Part shown: positions 16,430 to 23,915 of the stretch, one piece after another
How positions within the stretch are numbered: the stretch's first letter is position 1
How the letters are laid out: each line of letters begins with the position of its first letter
From: Actinomycetota bacterium
GTDB lineage: Bacteria; Actinomycetota; Acidimicrobiia; Acidimicrobiales; AC-9
NCBI GenBank assembly: GCA_005888295.1
Contig: VAWP01000108.1
Location: 1,670-35,000, forward strand
Direction: 5' to 3'
DNA: 33,331 nt
Program-made: the position numbers and the translations under genes
Notes under the pieces: generated by a model
The model's input: the letters and a program-made list of their open reading frames with translations, nothing else
What the model was told of the DNA's origin: nothing
The model's database searches: none

Positions 16430-17478
16430 TGTCTTGGCCCTCCAGGTGCCGGGACAGGGAGATCGTCGGGCCGTAGGGCCCAGCCGGGCATCGGGGGCGC
16501 CTCGGAGATGCGGCCGATTGGCTCGGCCGGCAAGCCGTCGATGTCGGTTCCGGCGGCGAACTGTGAGCGTTGCTTGACCACGGCTCCGGCCCGTACCACG
16601 CAGAAGGCGCCGAGGACACTGCCGTCGCAGACGATGGCGCCCGGTTCGACGATCGACCTGGCGCCCACCCGACAGCCGTGGATCATGGCCCCAGGGCCGA
16701 TGATGGCCCCGTCGTCGATCACGAGCTCGTTGTCCGGGAGCAGGTGCAGGACCGTGTTCTCGAGGATCTGGACGTTGTCCCCGATGCGAACAGGGCCGTG
16801 AGAGTCGCCGATGATCTTGACCCCGGCGCCGATGATTGTGTTGTCGCCAACGACGACGTCGCCGGTGAGCTCGGCGGTCGGGAACAAGGTTGCCGACGAG
16901 GCGATGGTCGGAAGGATGCCTCGGTAGGCGTACAGCTGGCCCATGGGAATGGCCTCCTGTCTGTTGTCGACGGCAACGGCGGTCGGCGGCGGCACGGAGA
17001 GGTCGCCACCCCGCAGCCCGGCCAGGCGGCGGAGATCGTCTTCTGACGCCGGCCGGACGGCCCGCGCTGGTCGTCCCACGGCGACGACGTCGCTCGACAG
17101 GATCATGCCAGGCGGCACGACCGTTCCCTCACCGAGGAACACACGGTCGCCGAGCCGAGCGCCGGGCATCAGCGTGGAAGCGTTCCCGATCTCGCACAGG
17201 TCGCCCACCGTCGCGCCGATGACCAGGCAGCGGTGGCCGAAGGTGCTTCGCCGCCCGATGATCGTAGGGATGCCCCCCGTGCCGATGACGACGGAGTTCT
17301 CGAGGACGGCCGATCCAGTACCGACCTGGACACCTGCCTTCCCGGAGCGGACCACGGCTCCTTCGGCGAGAAGCGATCCCTCACCGAGCTGCGGCGTTCC
17401 CAGCACTACGGCAGACCCGGCGATGTAAAGAGGACCGGCCTCCCGATCCGCGATCGCCGTGCCCGGTCCAACGCTCAT
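16426..17478 (-). CDS. Tandem left-handed beta-helix protein (gamma-carbonic-anhydrase-like)
   Basis: A 350-residue cytosolic protein made of two left-handed parallel beta-helix units. Hexapeptide repeats run from about residue 17 to 150 (VVLGTPQLGEGSLLAEGAVV, STFGHRCLVIGATVGDLCEI) and again from 200 to 325 (ATLFPTAELTGDVVVGDNTI, GPVRIGDNVQILENTVLH, IIGPGAMIHGCRVGARSIV). The second half resembles gamma-class carbonic anhydrase/PaaY-type proteins and keeps several candidate zinc His (DSHG, VLH, MIHGC). The first half has only one (FGHR). A connecting segment (150-195) is helical. Normal relatives are single-domain trimers of 170-250 residues, so this is a duplicated fusion. It is the first gene of the operon with OsmC and YceI. 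Catalytic activity is uncertain. Confidence 0.85.
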   Translation of the reverse strand: MSVGPGTAIADREAGPLYIAGSAVVLGTPQLGEGSLLAEGAVVRSGKAGVQVGTGSAVLENSVVIGTGGIPTIIGRRSTFGHRCLVIGATVGDLCEIGNASTLMPGARLGDRVFLGEGTVVPPGMILSSDVVAVGRPARAVRPASEDDLRRLAGLRGGDLSVPPPTAVAVDNRQEAIPMGQLYAYRGILPTIASSATLFPTAELTGDVVVGDNTIIGAGVKIIGDSHGPVRIGDNVQILENTVLHLLPDNELVIDDGAIIGPGAMIHGCRVGARSIVEPGAIVCDGSVLGAFCVVRAGAVVKQRSQFAAGTDIDGLPAEPIGRISEAPPMPGWALRPDDLPVPAPGGPRQ

Positions 17479-17550
17479 CGGCCAGTGCTCAACCGTGGAT
17501 CGATAGTCGCAATGCTCGGCATGCCATCACCTCCCCCCGTTGGTCGGATG

Positions 17551-17957
17551 AACTCTGACACGTCTGGCGCGGGCGTGAATAGCGTAGCCGTGGGCAACGA
17601 GGTGATCGGCTATACCAACAACCGCGCGAGCCACGCCGAGTACGTGCTCGTCGAGGCGGCCAACCTGACGGCGAAGCCTGCGGAGGTCCCGTGGGAGGTG
17701 GCGGGCGCGCTGTTCGTCGCGGGCGTGACGGGGGTCGCAACCGTGCGCGCCGTGGCCCCGACTGCGGGTGAGGCGGTCGTGATCGCCGGGGCGGGCGGCG
17801 GCGTTGGCGTGTTCGCGGTCCAACTCGCGGTCCGCACGGGCGCGCGCGTCATCGCCGTGGCCAGCGAGCGCCATCACGCATGGCTGCGCGAGCGCGGCGC
17901 GGTTCCCGTCGCTTACGGCGATGGCGTCCGTGAGCGCATCACCGCGGCCGCCGAGAA
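17551..17957 (+). pseudogene. MDR (quinone oxidoreductase/zinc-type ADH) fragment, both ends missing
   Basis: The frame reads VAVGNEVIGYTNNRASHAEYV, then LTAKPAEVPWEVAGALFVAG and VVIAGAGGGVGVFAVQLAV, the dinucleotide-binding motif of medium-chain dehydrogenases. The first 65 or so residues of the catalytic domain and everything after GDGVRERITAAA are missing. At about 17952-17957 the sequence switches abruptly into the 3' end of a truncated gene on the other strand. No start codon with a ribosome site is present. Clearly a relic. Confidence 0.8.
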
Positions 17958-18137
17958 GACGAGCTCACTGCGCACCGGCTTGCGCCCGAGCAAGTCGCTC
18001 AATTCAGAGAGGTTGACGAGCCAGTCCGAGTACCAGGATGCCCAGTCCGCGTCGGTGCCATCCGTGATGCGAAAGACCTGGTGGTGGGTTTCTCCCGCCT
18101 CTCTTAGCAGTTCAGAGATGCGCTCGATGTCGGTCAT
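17956..18137 (-). pseudogene. Truncated small conserved hypothetical gene
   Basis: From an ATG at 18137 the frame reads MTDIERISELLREAGETHHQ, FRITDGTDADWASWYSDWLV and NLSELSDLLGRKPVRSELV. This matches a small conserved actinobacterial protein whose function I do not know. After Val at about 17958 the frame enters the antisense of the MDR fragment (SAAAVMRSRT), so the natural C-terminus is missing. The two truncated genes meet tail to tail at one join. Confidence 0.65.
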
Positions 18138-18345
18138 GGACTCGACCCTACATCTCGCCCTCACCCGGTGCCCACGAGAGAGAGGGTGACGTTCTCAAGC
18201 AACAGCCACACATCGGTCGCCGCTTGTAACTCTCCGACGACGGAGCGGTACCTCCAAATGTCAGCCGGTTACGGTCGGTTGGGGTGGTCGAAATACCGGG
18301 GGCGCAAACGTTGGTTTCTGACGCTCCGCTAGATCGTATCGATCG

Positions 18346-18611
18346 TCAGCTGAGCGCGGCGGCGATAGCAACTCGTCGGATGTCATTCTCGTTCGAGGTC
18401 ACTACCACATCCTCGCGACGGCTGCCCCCTCGACCACTGACACATCCACGATGTCATCGTGAGCAGCCTTCCCAGCGAGGACGCCGACGGCTCGTGTCTG
18501 CGCCTCGCTCATAGGCTCGACCTCGCACAGCGCCAACAGCCGGGACAGGCTCGCCTGAAGAGACCCGCCCAGCCACACCCGGCGGTTAGGGACGTGGATG
18601 CGCCCATGTGG
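18346..18611 (-). pseudogene. PIN-domain (VapC-like) toxin remnant with frameshift
   Basis: The minus strand, from 18611, reads PHGRIHVPNRRVWLGGSLQ, ASLSRLLALCEVEPMSEAQ and AAHDDIVDVSVVEGAA. After a one-base loss near 18412 it continues in the next frame as DVVVTSNENDIRRVAI to a stop at 18346. This is the middle and end of a PIN-domain ribonuclease of the VapC type; the conserved acidic residues are in HDDIVDVSVV and the Ser-Asn-x-x-D-I motif. The N-terminal third, with the first catalytic Asp, is missing. No antitoxin is adjacent. It lies just downstream of the SDR gene. Confidence 0.75.
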
Positions 18612-18684
18612 TAGATGCTTGGATGGCGCGCCACTCGTCGTTGTTGAGCGCGCTGCTCAGTGGTGATTCGCTGGGGGTCGGGCG

Positions 18685-19500
18685 TCAGCTGGCCAGCCGA
18701 TTCACCTTGCGGATCTGCCTGTCGAATGCCCCTGATGGAGCGAGGCGGCGTAGCGTCCTGACGCGCCCGGCCGTCGAGCCGGCGGTATACCGCACCCTCG
18801 GCTTCGGGTCGGTCACCGCCGCGACGATCGCCTTGGCAACAGTGGCGGGCTGGTCGCCGCCCTTGATGCCGGCCGCCACCACCTCGCCGGCGATGTGCCG
18901 TTGCGCGGCGTAGACCTCGAGAGGCGAGTCTGGCGGCACGATGTTCGTGTCAAAGGGAGTCTGGGTGTACGCGGGCTCGACGAGCAGCACCCGAATCCCG
19001 AGTGCGCGGACCTCGTGGTCCAACGACTCGGAGTAACCCTCGACAGCATGCTTGGAGGCGGCGTAGAGAGCCCCGTAAGGTGCGGGTATGAAGCCGAGCA
19101 CGGACGAGATGTTGATGATGCGTCCACCTCCTTGGGCACGCATATGCGGCAGGACAGCCTTCGTCATGCGGATGACGCCGAAGACGTTGATGTCAAAGAG
19201 GCTCTGGGCCTGTACGACCGAGTTTTCCTCCGCCGCACCTGCCGAGCCGATGCCGGCGTTGTTGACCAAGACGTCGAGGCGCCCGAAGCGCTCGATTACC
19301 TGCTGAACCACGCTGGATACCGACCCGTCACTGGCCACGTTGAGATCGAGAAGCGTCACACCGTCGTGATGGGGTGCGCCTGAGGTGTTCCGACTGGTAC
19401 CGATCACCTCGAAACCGGCTTCGACGAGCGCGAGAGCAGCCGCTTGTCCGATACCCGAGGATGCACCCGTTACGAGCGCCACCGGCTGAGCTGTTGTCAT
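18685..19500 (-). CDS. Short-chain dehydrogenase/reductase
   Basis: A 271-residue classical SDR using NAD(P). Cofactor motif TGASSGIG near the start, NNAG in DVLVNNAGIGSAGAAEE, catalytic Ser in INISSVLGF and Tyr-x-x-x-Lys in YAASKHAVEGYSESLDHE. The late stretch RVRYTAGSTAGRVRTLRRL is typical of a subgroup of SDRs with an extended C-terminal arm. Of two adjacent ATGs the second (19500) is best spaced from AAGGAGG at about 19506-19512. It follows the PaaI gene by 48 bp on the same strand and is probably the last gene of the exporter operon. A broken paralogue with very similar sequence lies at 24146-24704. Confidence 0.9.
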   Translation of the reverse strand: MTTAQPVALVTGASSGIGQAAALALVEAGFEVIGTSRNTSGAPHHDGVTLLDLNVASDGSVSSVVQQVIERFGRLDVLVNNAGIGSAGAAEENSVVQAQSLFDINVFGVIRMTKAVLPHMRAQGGGRIINISSVLGFIPAPYGALYAASKHAVEGYSESLDHEVRALGIRVLLVEPAYTQTPFDTNIVPPDSPLEVYAAQRHIAGEVVAAGIKGGDQPATVAKAIVAAVTDPKPRVRYTAGSTAGRVRTLRRLAPSGAFDRQIRKVNRLAS

Positions 19501-19548
19501 CATGTCCTCCTTGCTTTTTGGACTGTTGGTGGAGCGCGGGTGGGAGGG

Positions 19549-19974
19549 CTATCGCGGCGGAGCCTCGACGTTCTGGAGGCGGACTTCGCCGTGAGCGATC
19601 AGACGTCCCTCGTCGTCGGCGATGTCGACGCGCCACAGTTGCTGGGTCCGACCTTGGTTTACCGGGACGGCGTCGACAAAGACGGTGCCGGAGGTGAGCG
19701 AGCGCAGGAAGTGGGTGGTGTTGGTCAGGCCCACCGCGACCATCCCCCGACCGCGAACAGCGGCGCTGGCCCCGACGCTGGCCGCGCTCTCGATGGCGGT
19801 GGTGTAGACGCCGCCGTGGACGATTCCCCATGGCGTATGGTGCTGTGGGCCGAGATCGATGTGGCCCGCCACGTGTGAGCCGGTCATCTCGTCGAGCTCG
19901 AGACCGGAGCTGGTGGCGAAGCCGGTCTTCTTGGCCGCGTCGAGTGTTGGGGTGCCGGATTGGGCTGAGCTCAT
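19549..19974 (-). CDS. PaaI-type hotdog thioesterase
   Basis: A 141-residue single hotdog-fold acyl-CoA thioesterase. The family signature is in QHHTPWGIVHGGVYTTAIESAAS (His-Gly-Gly of the catalytic helix start), followed by TTHFLRSLTSGTVFVDAVP. Family members hydrolyse acyl- or aryl-CoA thioesters in the cytosol, often to release stalled CoA. It overlaps the exporter gene by ATGA at 19971-19974, so the two are translationally coupled, and an SDR follows. A second, different thioesterase is paired with the regulator on the other side of the shared promoter. Confidence 0.9.
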   Translation of the reverse strand: MSSAQSGTPTLDAAKKTGFATSSGLELDEMTGSHVAGHIDLGPQHHTPWGIVHGGVYTTAIESAASVGASAAVRGRGMVAVGLTNTTHFLRSLTSGTVFVDAVPVNQGRTQQLWRVDIADDEGRLIAHGEVRLQNVEAPPR

Positions 19975-21494
19975 GGCGTGCTCCAGCGTTCTTGGCTTGG
20001 CATGATGATGCGATCACGGTTGCTCTGTTGAGGTATGTGCTCGCTACCGTTCTTCCTGAGGTCAGGCGATGCGTCGACACGAACCCGCCGACGGAGAAGG
20101 GCGAGGGCGGGGACGATTCCAGCGAATGCGATCGCGGCGATCACCCACCACCCGCGGCGGAAGGCCTGGAGCGCTGGCTCGCCGCGGCTGGTGGTGGTGC
20201 CGATCACGGCGACGAGGATGGCGACGCCGAGCGCGAGTCCAGTCTGGCGGACCATGTTGATGACGGCGGACCCGGTGGCGAACGCCTGCGGCGGAAGGGA
20301 GCCCGAGGCCGTGGCCATCATGGTCGGCAGCGTGAGGCCGACACCGACACCAGTGACGATCATCCCGCCGAGCAGGCCGGAGACATAGTTCGGCTCGGTC
20401 CCGATGGCGAGGGCCCACCAGGACACGCCGGCGCCGAACACCAGGCTGCCGAGGATGATCACGGCCGCTGACCCGTATCGAGTGATGAGCCGGCCGGCGA
20501 CGAGGAAGGACGTGAGGGGCACCATGAGCGGTCCAGGGGCGATGGCCAGTCCGGCTCGCAGTGCTGACCAGCCCCAGGCGCCCTGCTCCCAGAGCACGAC
20601 CGAGAGGAGCATGGCCCCGAAAGAGGCGGAGAAGAAGAGGGCGACCACCGATGCGCCGGTGAAGTGTCGGGACTTGAACAGCGACGGCGGTACGAGCGGT
20701 GTCCGGCTCGTCAGACAGTGCAGCACAAAGAGGCCGATCAATACCGCCGCACCGACGGCGGATCCCACAATCGAGGCCGACCCCCAGCCCCAGTCGCTCC
20801 CCTTCACCAGCCCGAGTGTGAGTAGACCGATGCCGGCCGTCGCCAACACGACCCCGAGCAGATCGGGCCATTCGGTCGTATGGCCGGAGATCTGCGGGAG
20901 CCGGCGCCAGCCAACGACCAGGGCGGCCAACCCGACCGGAACGTTGACGAGGAAGACCCACCGCCAGCTGGCCGTCACCAGCAGCCCTCCGACGACTGGG
21001 CCGACGGCGGCGGCCAGGCCACCCACCGCCGTCCAGGCGCGAACCGCCCCCTGACGGCGCTCGGGTTTATAGGAGGCGAGCACCAGGCCCAGCGAGGTGG
21101 GAGTCAAGAGGGCGGCGCCAGCCGCTTGGACGACCCGGAAGGCGACCAGCATCCCAACCCCGGTGGACGCCGCGCAGGCGGCCGAGGCGGCGGTGAACAC
21201 CGCCACGCCGAGGAGAAAGGCGCGGTCGCGCCGGTAGCGGTCGGCCAGCCGGCCGAAAAACACCAGCAGCGAGGCGTACACGATGGCGTAGCCATTCAGC
21301 ACCCAGGACAGCTCCCCCAGGCCGGAGGTCTTGAGGTCCCGGGCGATCTGAGGCAGGGCCACGTTCACGATGAACAGGTCCAGGCTGGCCAGCACCACCC
21401 CGGCGCAGACGATGACCAGGGTCTCTGTAGGGGAGGCCTTCGCTCTCGGAGCGACAGCTGCAGAGGGCGTCCACCGCGGGGTGGATAGCGTCAT
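19971..21494 (-). CDS. DHA2-family MFS exporter (EmrB/QacA type)
   Basis: A 507-residue inner-membrane drug:proton antiporter with 14 predicted helices. Family motifs include LASLDLFIVNVALPQIARDL (helix 1), LSWVLNGYAIVYASLLVFFG, RLADRYRRDRAFLLG (motif A) and VGGLAAAVGPVVGGLLV (motif C). The ATG at 21494 begins MTLSTPRWTP; the promoter described below leaves it leaderless, which also rules out an upstream start at 21530. It is the first gene of an operon with the PaaI thioesterase and an SDR, divergent from an HxlR regulator. Substrate unknown; the context suggests an organic acid or other product released from a CoA thioester. Confidence 0.92.
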   Translation of the reverse strand: MTLSTPRWTPSAAVAPRAKASPTETLVIVCAGVVLASLDLFIVNVALPQIARDLKTSGLGELSWVLNGYAIVYASLLVFFGRLADRYRRDRAFLLGVAVFTAASAACAASTGVGMLVAFRVVQAAGAALLTPTSLGLVLASYKPERRQGAVRAWTAVGGLAAAVGPVVGGLLVTASWRWVFLVNVPVGLAALVVGWRRLPQISGHTTEWPDLLGVVLATAGIGLLTLGLVKGSDWGWGSASIVGSAVGAAVLIGLFVLHCLTSRTPLVPPSLFKSRHFTGASVVALFFSASFGAMLLSVVLWEQGAWGWSALRAGLAIAPGPLMVPLTSFLVAGRLITRYGSAAVIILGSLVFGAGVSWWALAIGTEPNYVSGLLGGMIVTGVGVGLTLPTMMATASGSLPPQAFATGSAVINMVRQTGLALGVAILVAVIGTTTSRGEPALQAFRRGWWVIAAIAFAGIVPALALLRRRVRVDASPDLRKNGSEHIPQQSNRDRIIMPSQERWSTP

Positions 21495-21501
21495 GCAACG
21501 C

Positions 21502-21541
21502 ACTCTAGGAGATTGCGTTCTATGATGCAACCCTCTAGTCT
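21502..21541. promoter_or_regulatory. Twofold-symmetric divergent promoter pair with operator-like repeats
   Basis: Rightward: -35 TTGCGT (21513-21518), 17-bp spacer, -10 TAGTCT (21536-21541), then 6 bp to the HxlR GTG at 21548. Leftward: -35 TTGCAT (21530-21525), 17-bp spacer, -10 TAGAGT (21507-21502), then 7 bp to the exporter ATG at 21494. Both sets of boxes are placed symmetrically around 21521.5, and both mRNAs would be leaderless. The -35 boxes are also the arms of an imperfect inverted repeat (TTGC...GCAA). ATGCAAC...CTCTAG occurs twice, at 21493-21508 and 21525-21538. One regulator bound at the centre would block both promoters. HxlR is the obvious candidate, an inference from position. 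Confidence 0.7.
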
Positions 21542-21547
21542 GAGCTC

Positions 21548-22033
21548 GTGGAACGGAAGAGCTTCGCCGACATGCATTGCTCGGTGGCCCAGTGCCTCGA
21601 GGTGGTGGGCGAGTGGTGGTCGCTGCTCATCGTCCGGGATGCCTTCTTGGGCTGCACCCGCTTCGACCAGTTCCAGGAGCGCCTCGGGATCTCCCGCAAC
21701 ATCCTCCACCAGCGCCTCGCCCGCCTGGTCGAGGCCGGAATCCTGGAGAAGGTCGCCTACTCCGAGCACCCGCCCCGTTACGACTACCGCCTCACCGCCA
21801 AAGGCCGCGACCTTTGGCCCGTGCTGACCACGATGCGACAGTGGGGAGACAAGCACGCGGCGCCGAACGGGCCACCGCTCCAGGTGGTGCACAAGGACTG
21901 TGGTCACGTCTCTGAGGCGCTGCTGACCTGCTCGGTATGCGGGGAGCAGATCGGTGTGAGGGATGTGCGGGCCGTCTCCGGCCCGGGCGACGTCGACGCC
22001 TTGATGGACAGCAGAAGTCAGGCAGGCCGATGA
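21548..22033 (+). CDS. HxlR-family transcriptional regulator
   Basis: A 161-residue winged-helix regulator. The opening CSVAQCLEVVGEWWSLLIVRDAFLG and FDQFQERLGISRNILHQRLARLVEAGIL are the classical HxlR DNA-binding region, followed by the wing YSEHPPRYDYRLTAKGRDLWPVL. A C-terminal extension (about residues 110-160) holds four Cys and one His (KDCGHVSEALLTCSVCGEQI), which resembles a small zinc-ribbon. GTG start at 21548 with no ribosome binding site, consistent with a leaderless transcript. Its stop overlaps the next gene (ATGA at 22030). It probably controls itself and the divergent exporter operon. Confidence 0.92.
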   Translation: MERKSFADMHCSVAQCLEVVGEWWSLLIVRDAFLGCTRFDQFQERLGISRNILHQRLARLVEAGILEKVAYSEHPPRYDYRLTAKGRDLWPVLTTMRQWGDKHAAPNGPPLQVVHKDCGHVSEALLTCSVCGEQIGVRDVRAVSGPGDVDALMDSRSQAGR

Positions 22034-22857
22034 CCGATCAAGCATCAGGGGTGAGGCCTGTCTCCTTCGCCGAGGTCAGCGCGCTGGTCGACAGGGGACC
22101 GGATCGCTTCGAGGCCGAGGTTCATCCCGAGTGGACCATCGGGGGCAAGCCCAACGGCGGCTATCTGCTGGCGATGTTGGGTCGAGCCGCCGGGTCGGTG
22201 AGCGCGCATGATCACGTCATTGCCGCCAGTGGCCACTACCTACACGCGCCGGATCCCGGGCGGGTGGTCATCGAGGTAGAGCTACTGCGGGCAGGACGCG
22301 CCGCCAGTCAGGCTCGGGCTCGGATGATCCAGGGCGACAAGGCCTGCGCCGAAGCTCTGGTGACCACGAGCCAGCTTGACGGTGGCATGGCGCCTTACTG
22401 GGACCAAGGCCTGCCGGAGATGAGCAACGTCGCCTATGACGACTGTGCTCGCCTGGTCCCGCATCTGCCCAACGGGAACCGGGTGGCGATCATGGAGCAG
22501 ATCGAGGTGCGCTTGGAGCCGGGATCCAGTGGTTTCACGGCCGGCCAGCCGAGTGGACGAGGCGAGCTGCGGGGATGGTTGGCTCTTCCGGAGAACGAGA
22601 AGTTCGATCCCAACGCGCTGGTTTTCGCCGCCGACGCCTTCCCTCCGGCGACCTTCGACATCGAGTTCTCCGGTTGGGTACCAACACTGGAGCTGACGGT
22701 TTACGTCCGTGCGCTGCCAGCGCCGGGCCCTGTGCGGGTTCTGCAACGGGCGCACCTGATCGATGCTCGGCGAGTGGACGAGTCATGCTTCATATGGGAT
22801 GTCACAGGGCGCCTGGTCGCCCAGGGCACTCAGCTCGCGGGGATTCGCCTGGGATGA
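22030..22857 (+). CDS. Double-hotdog acyl-CoA thioesterase family protein
   Basis: A 275-residue cytosolic protein of the TesB-like thioesterase family. The first hotdog is recognised by FEAEVHPEWTIGGKPNGGYL, with Asn-Gly-Gly-Tyr at the active-site helix, and SGHYLHAPDPGRVVIEVELL. The second is weaker, with FDIEFSGWVPTLELTVYVRA and SCFIWDVTGRLVAQGTQLAG at the end. It is coupled to the HxlR gene by ATGA overlap (22030-22033). Along with the PaaI-type enzyme on the other side, it makes a pair of unrelated thioesterases around one promoter. Substrate chain length cannot be read from sequence. Confidence 0.9.
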   Translation: MTDQASGVRPVSFAEVSALVDRGPDRFEAEVHPEWTIGGKPNGGYLLAMLGRAAGSVSAHDHVIAASGHYLHAPDPGRVVIEVELLRAGRAASQARARMIQGDKACAEALVTTSQLDGGMAPYWDQGLPEMSNVAYDDCARLVPHLPNGNRVAIMEQIEVRLEPGSSGFTAGQPSGRGELRGWLALPENEKFDPNALVFAADAFPPATFDIEFSGWVPTLELTVYVRALPAPGPVRVLQRAHLIDARRVDESCFIWDVTGRLVAQGTQLAGIRLG

Positions 22858-22923
22858 GGCAGCACGGTCGATGTCGCAATGGCCACCACCGTTGGTTCCG
22901 CAGCTCACGGTGCTGGCACATTG

Positions 22924-22944
22924 CGGGAGGCGAAATGCCTCCCG
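22924..22944 (+). terminator. 8-bp hairpin after the thioesterase gene
   Basis: CGGGAGGC-GAAAT-GCCTCCCG is a perfect inverted repeat 66 bp past the stop of the thioesterase gene. No T-run follows, so it is only a candidate terminator or RNA stabiliser. From the ATG inside it (22935) a 24-codon frame ends at 23009, reading SDEAYIVDKYDKNSS at its end; its codons are GC3-rich, and it may be the end of a lost gene. Confidence 0.45.
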
Positions 22945-23090
22945 GACTCTCGAAGGAGAACTCCGATGAGGCCTACATCGTCGACAAGTACGACAAGAAC
23001 AGTTCATGAGCGCAGTGCAACGTCGAATGCAGCACGACAAGGAGCGATAGCCATGAGGACGATCCACGCACCCCGGATGGGGCTTTGAAC

Positions 23091-23915
23091 ATGACATGGA
23101 AGGACGCGCCGACGCACACCATCCAGGTCGGCGGCGTGCAGTTCGCGTACCGTCAGCTCGGCCCGAGCACGGGCGTGCCGGTGGTCTTCCTCACCCACCT
23201 GGCCGCAGTCCTGGACAACTGGGACCCTCGAATCGTGGAGGGCATCGCTGCGAGGCATCGGGTCATCACCTTCGACAACCGAGGTGTCGGCGCCTCGAGT
23301 GGGTCCACGCCGACGACCATCGAGCAGATGGCGAGCGACGCCGTGACCTTCATCCGTGCCCTCGGCTTTGACCAGGTCGACCTGTTCGGGTTCTCCATGG
23401 GCGGCATGATCGCCCAGGTGATCGCGCAGGAGGAGCCGGGGCTCGTGCGCAAGATGATCCTCGCCGGAACCGGTCCTGCGGGGGGCGATGGCATCGACAA
23501 GGTGACCCGGATCTCCTACCTCGACACCGCGCGAGCACTGCTCACCCGCCGGGACCCCAAGGAGTTCCTCTTCTTCACCAGGACTCCGAACGGGCGCAGA
23601 GCCGCGAAGGAGTTCCTGGCACGGCTCGAGGAGCGTACGAACGACCGTGACAAGGCCATCTCCATAGGCTCATTCCGCGCCCAGCTCAAGGCCATCCACC
23701 AATGGGGTAAGCAGAAGCCCGCTGACCTCGCCAGCATCCCACAGCCGGTTCTCGTCATGAACGGCGAGAGCGACAAGATGGTGCCATCCAAGAACACCGT
23801 CGACCTAGATCGACGACTCCCGAACAGCCAGCTCGTTCTCTATCCCGACGCCGGACACGGCGGGGTGTTCCAGTTCCACGAGGACTTCGTCAAGCGAGCC
23901 CTCGAGTTTCTATGA
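23091..23915 (+). CDS. Alpha/beta hydrolase
   Basis: A 274-residue alpha/beta-hydrolase-fold enzyme. VITFDNRGVGASSGSTP precedes the nucleophile elbow GFSMGG (Ser102). The acid is Asp in MNGESDKMVP and the base His in YPDAGHGGVFQFHEDF. The overall pattern resembles the group of bacterial hydrolases near haloperoxidases and esterases; substrate unknown. ATG at 23091 (MTWKDAPTHTIQ). The stop overlaps a small ORF (ATGA, 23912-23915) that in turn overlaps the start of an MDR gene. Its 3' end (from 23812) lies in a segment duplicated 910 bp downstream. Confidence 0.92.
   Translation: MTWKDAPTHTIQVGGVQFAYRQLGPSTGVPVVFLTHLAAVLDNWDPRIVEGIAARHRVITFDNRGVGASSGSTPTTIEQMASDAVTFIRALGFDQVDLFGFSMGGMIAQVIAQEEPGLVRKMILAGTGPAGGDGIDKVTRISYLDTARALLTRRDPKEFLFFTRTPNGRRAAKEFLARLEERTNDRDKAISIGSFRAQLKAIHQWGKQKPADLASIPQPVLVMNGESDKMVPSKNTVDLDRRLPNSQLVLYPDAGHGGVFQFHEDFVKRALEFL

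Noticed and set aside
15065-16801. Plus-strand open frame (578 codons) across YceI, OsmC and the beta-helix gene
   Set aside because: It is the antisense of three well-supported genes. No domain is recognisable.
17944-17951. GCGGCCGC at the MDR/hypothetical join, possible cloning (NotI) scar
   Set aside because: The eight bases are explained by Ala-Ala-Ala codons of the MDR gene, and no vector sequence is seen nearby.
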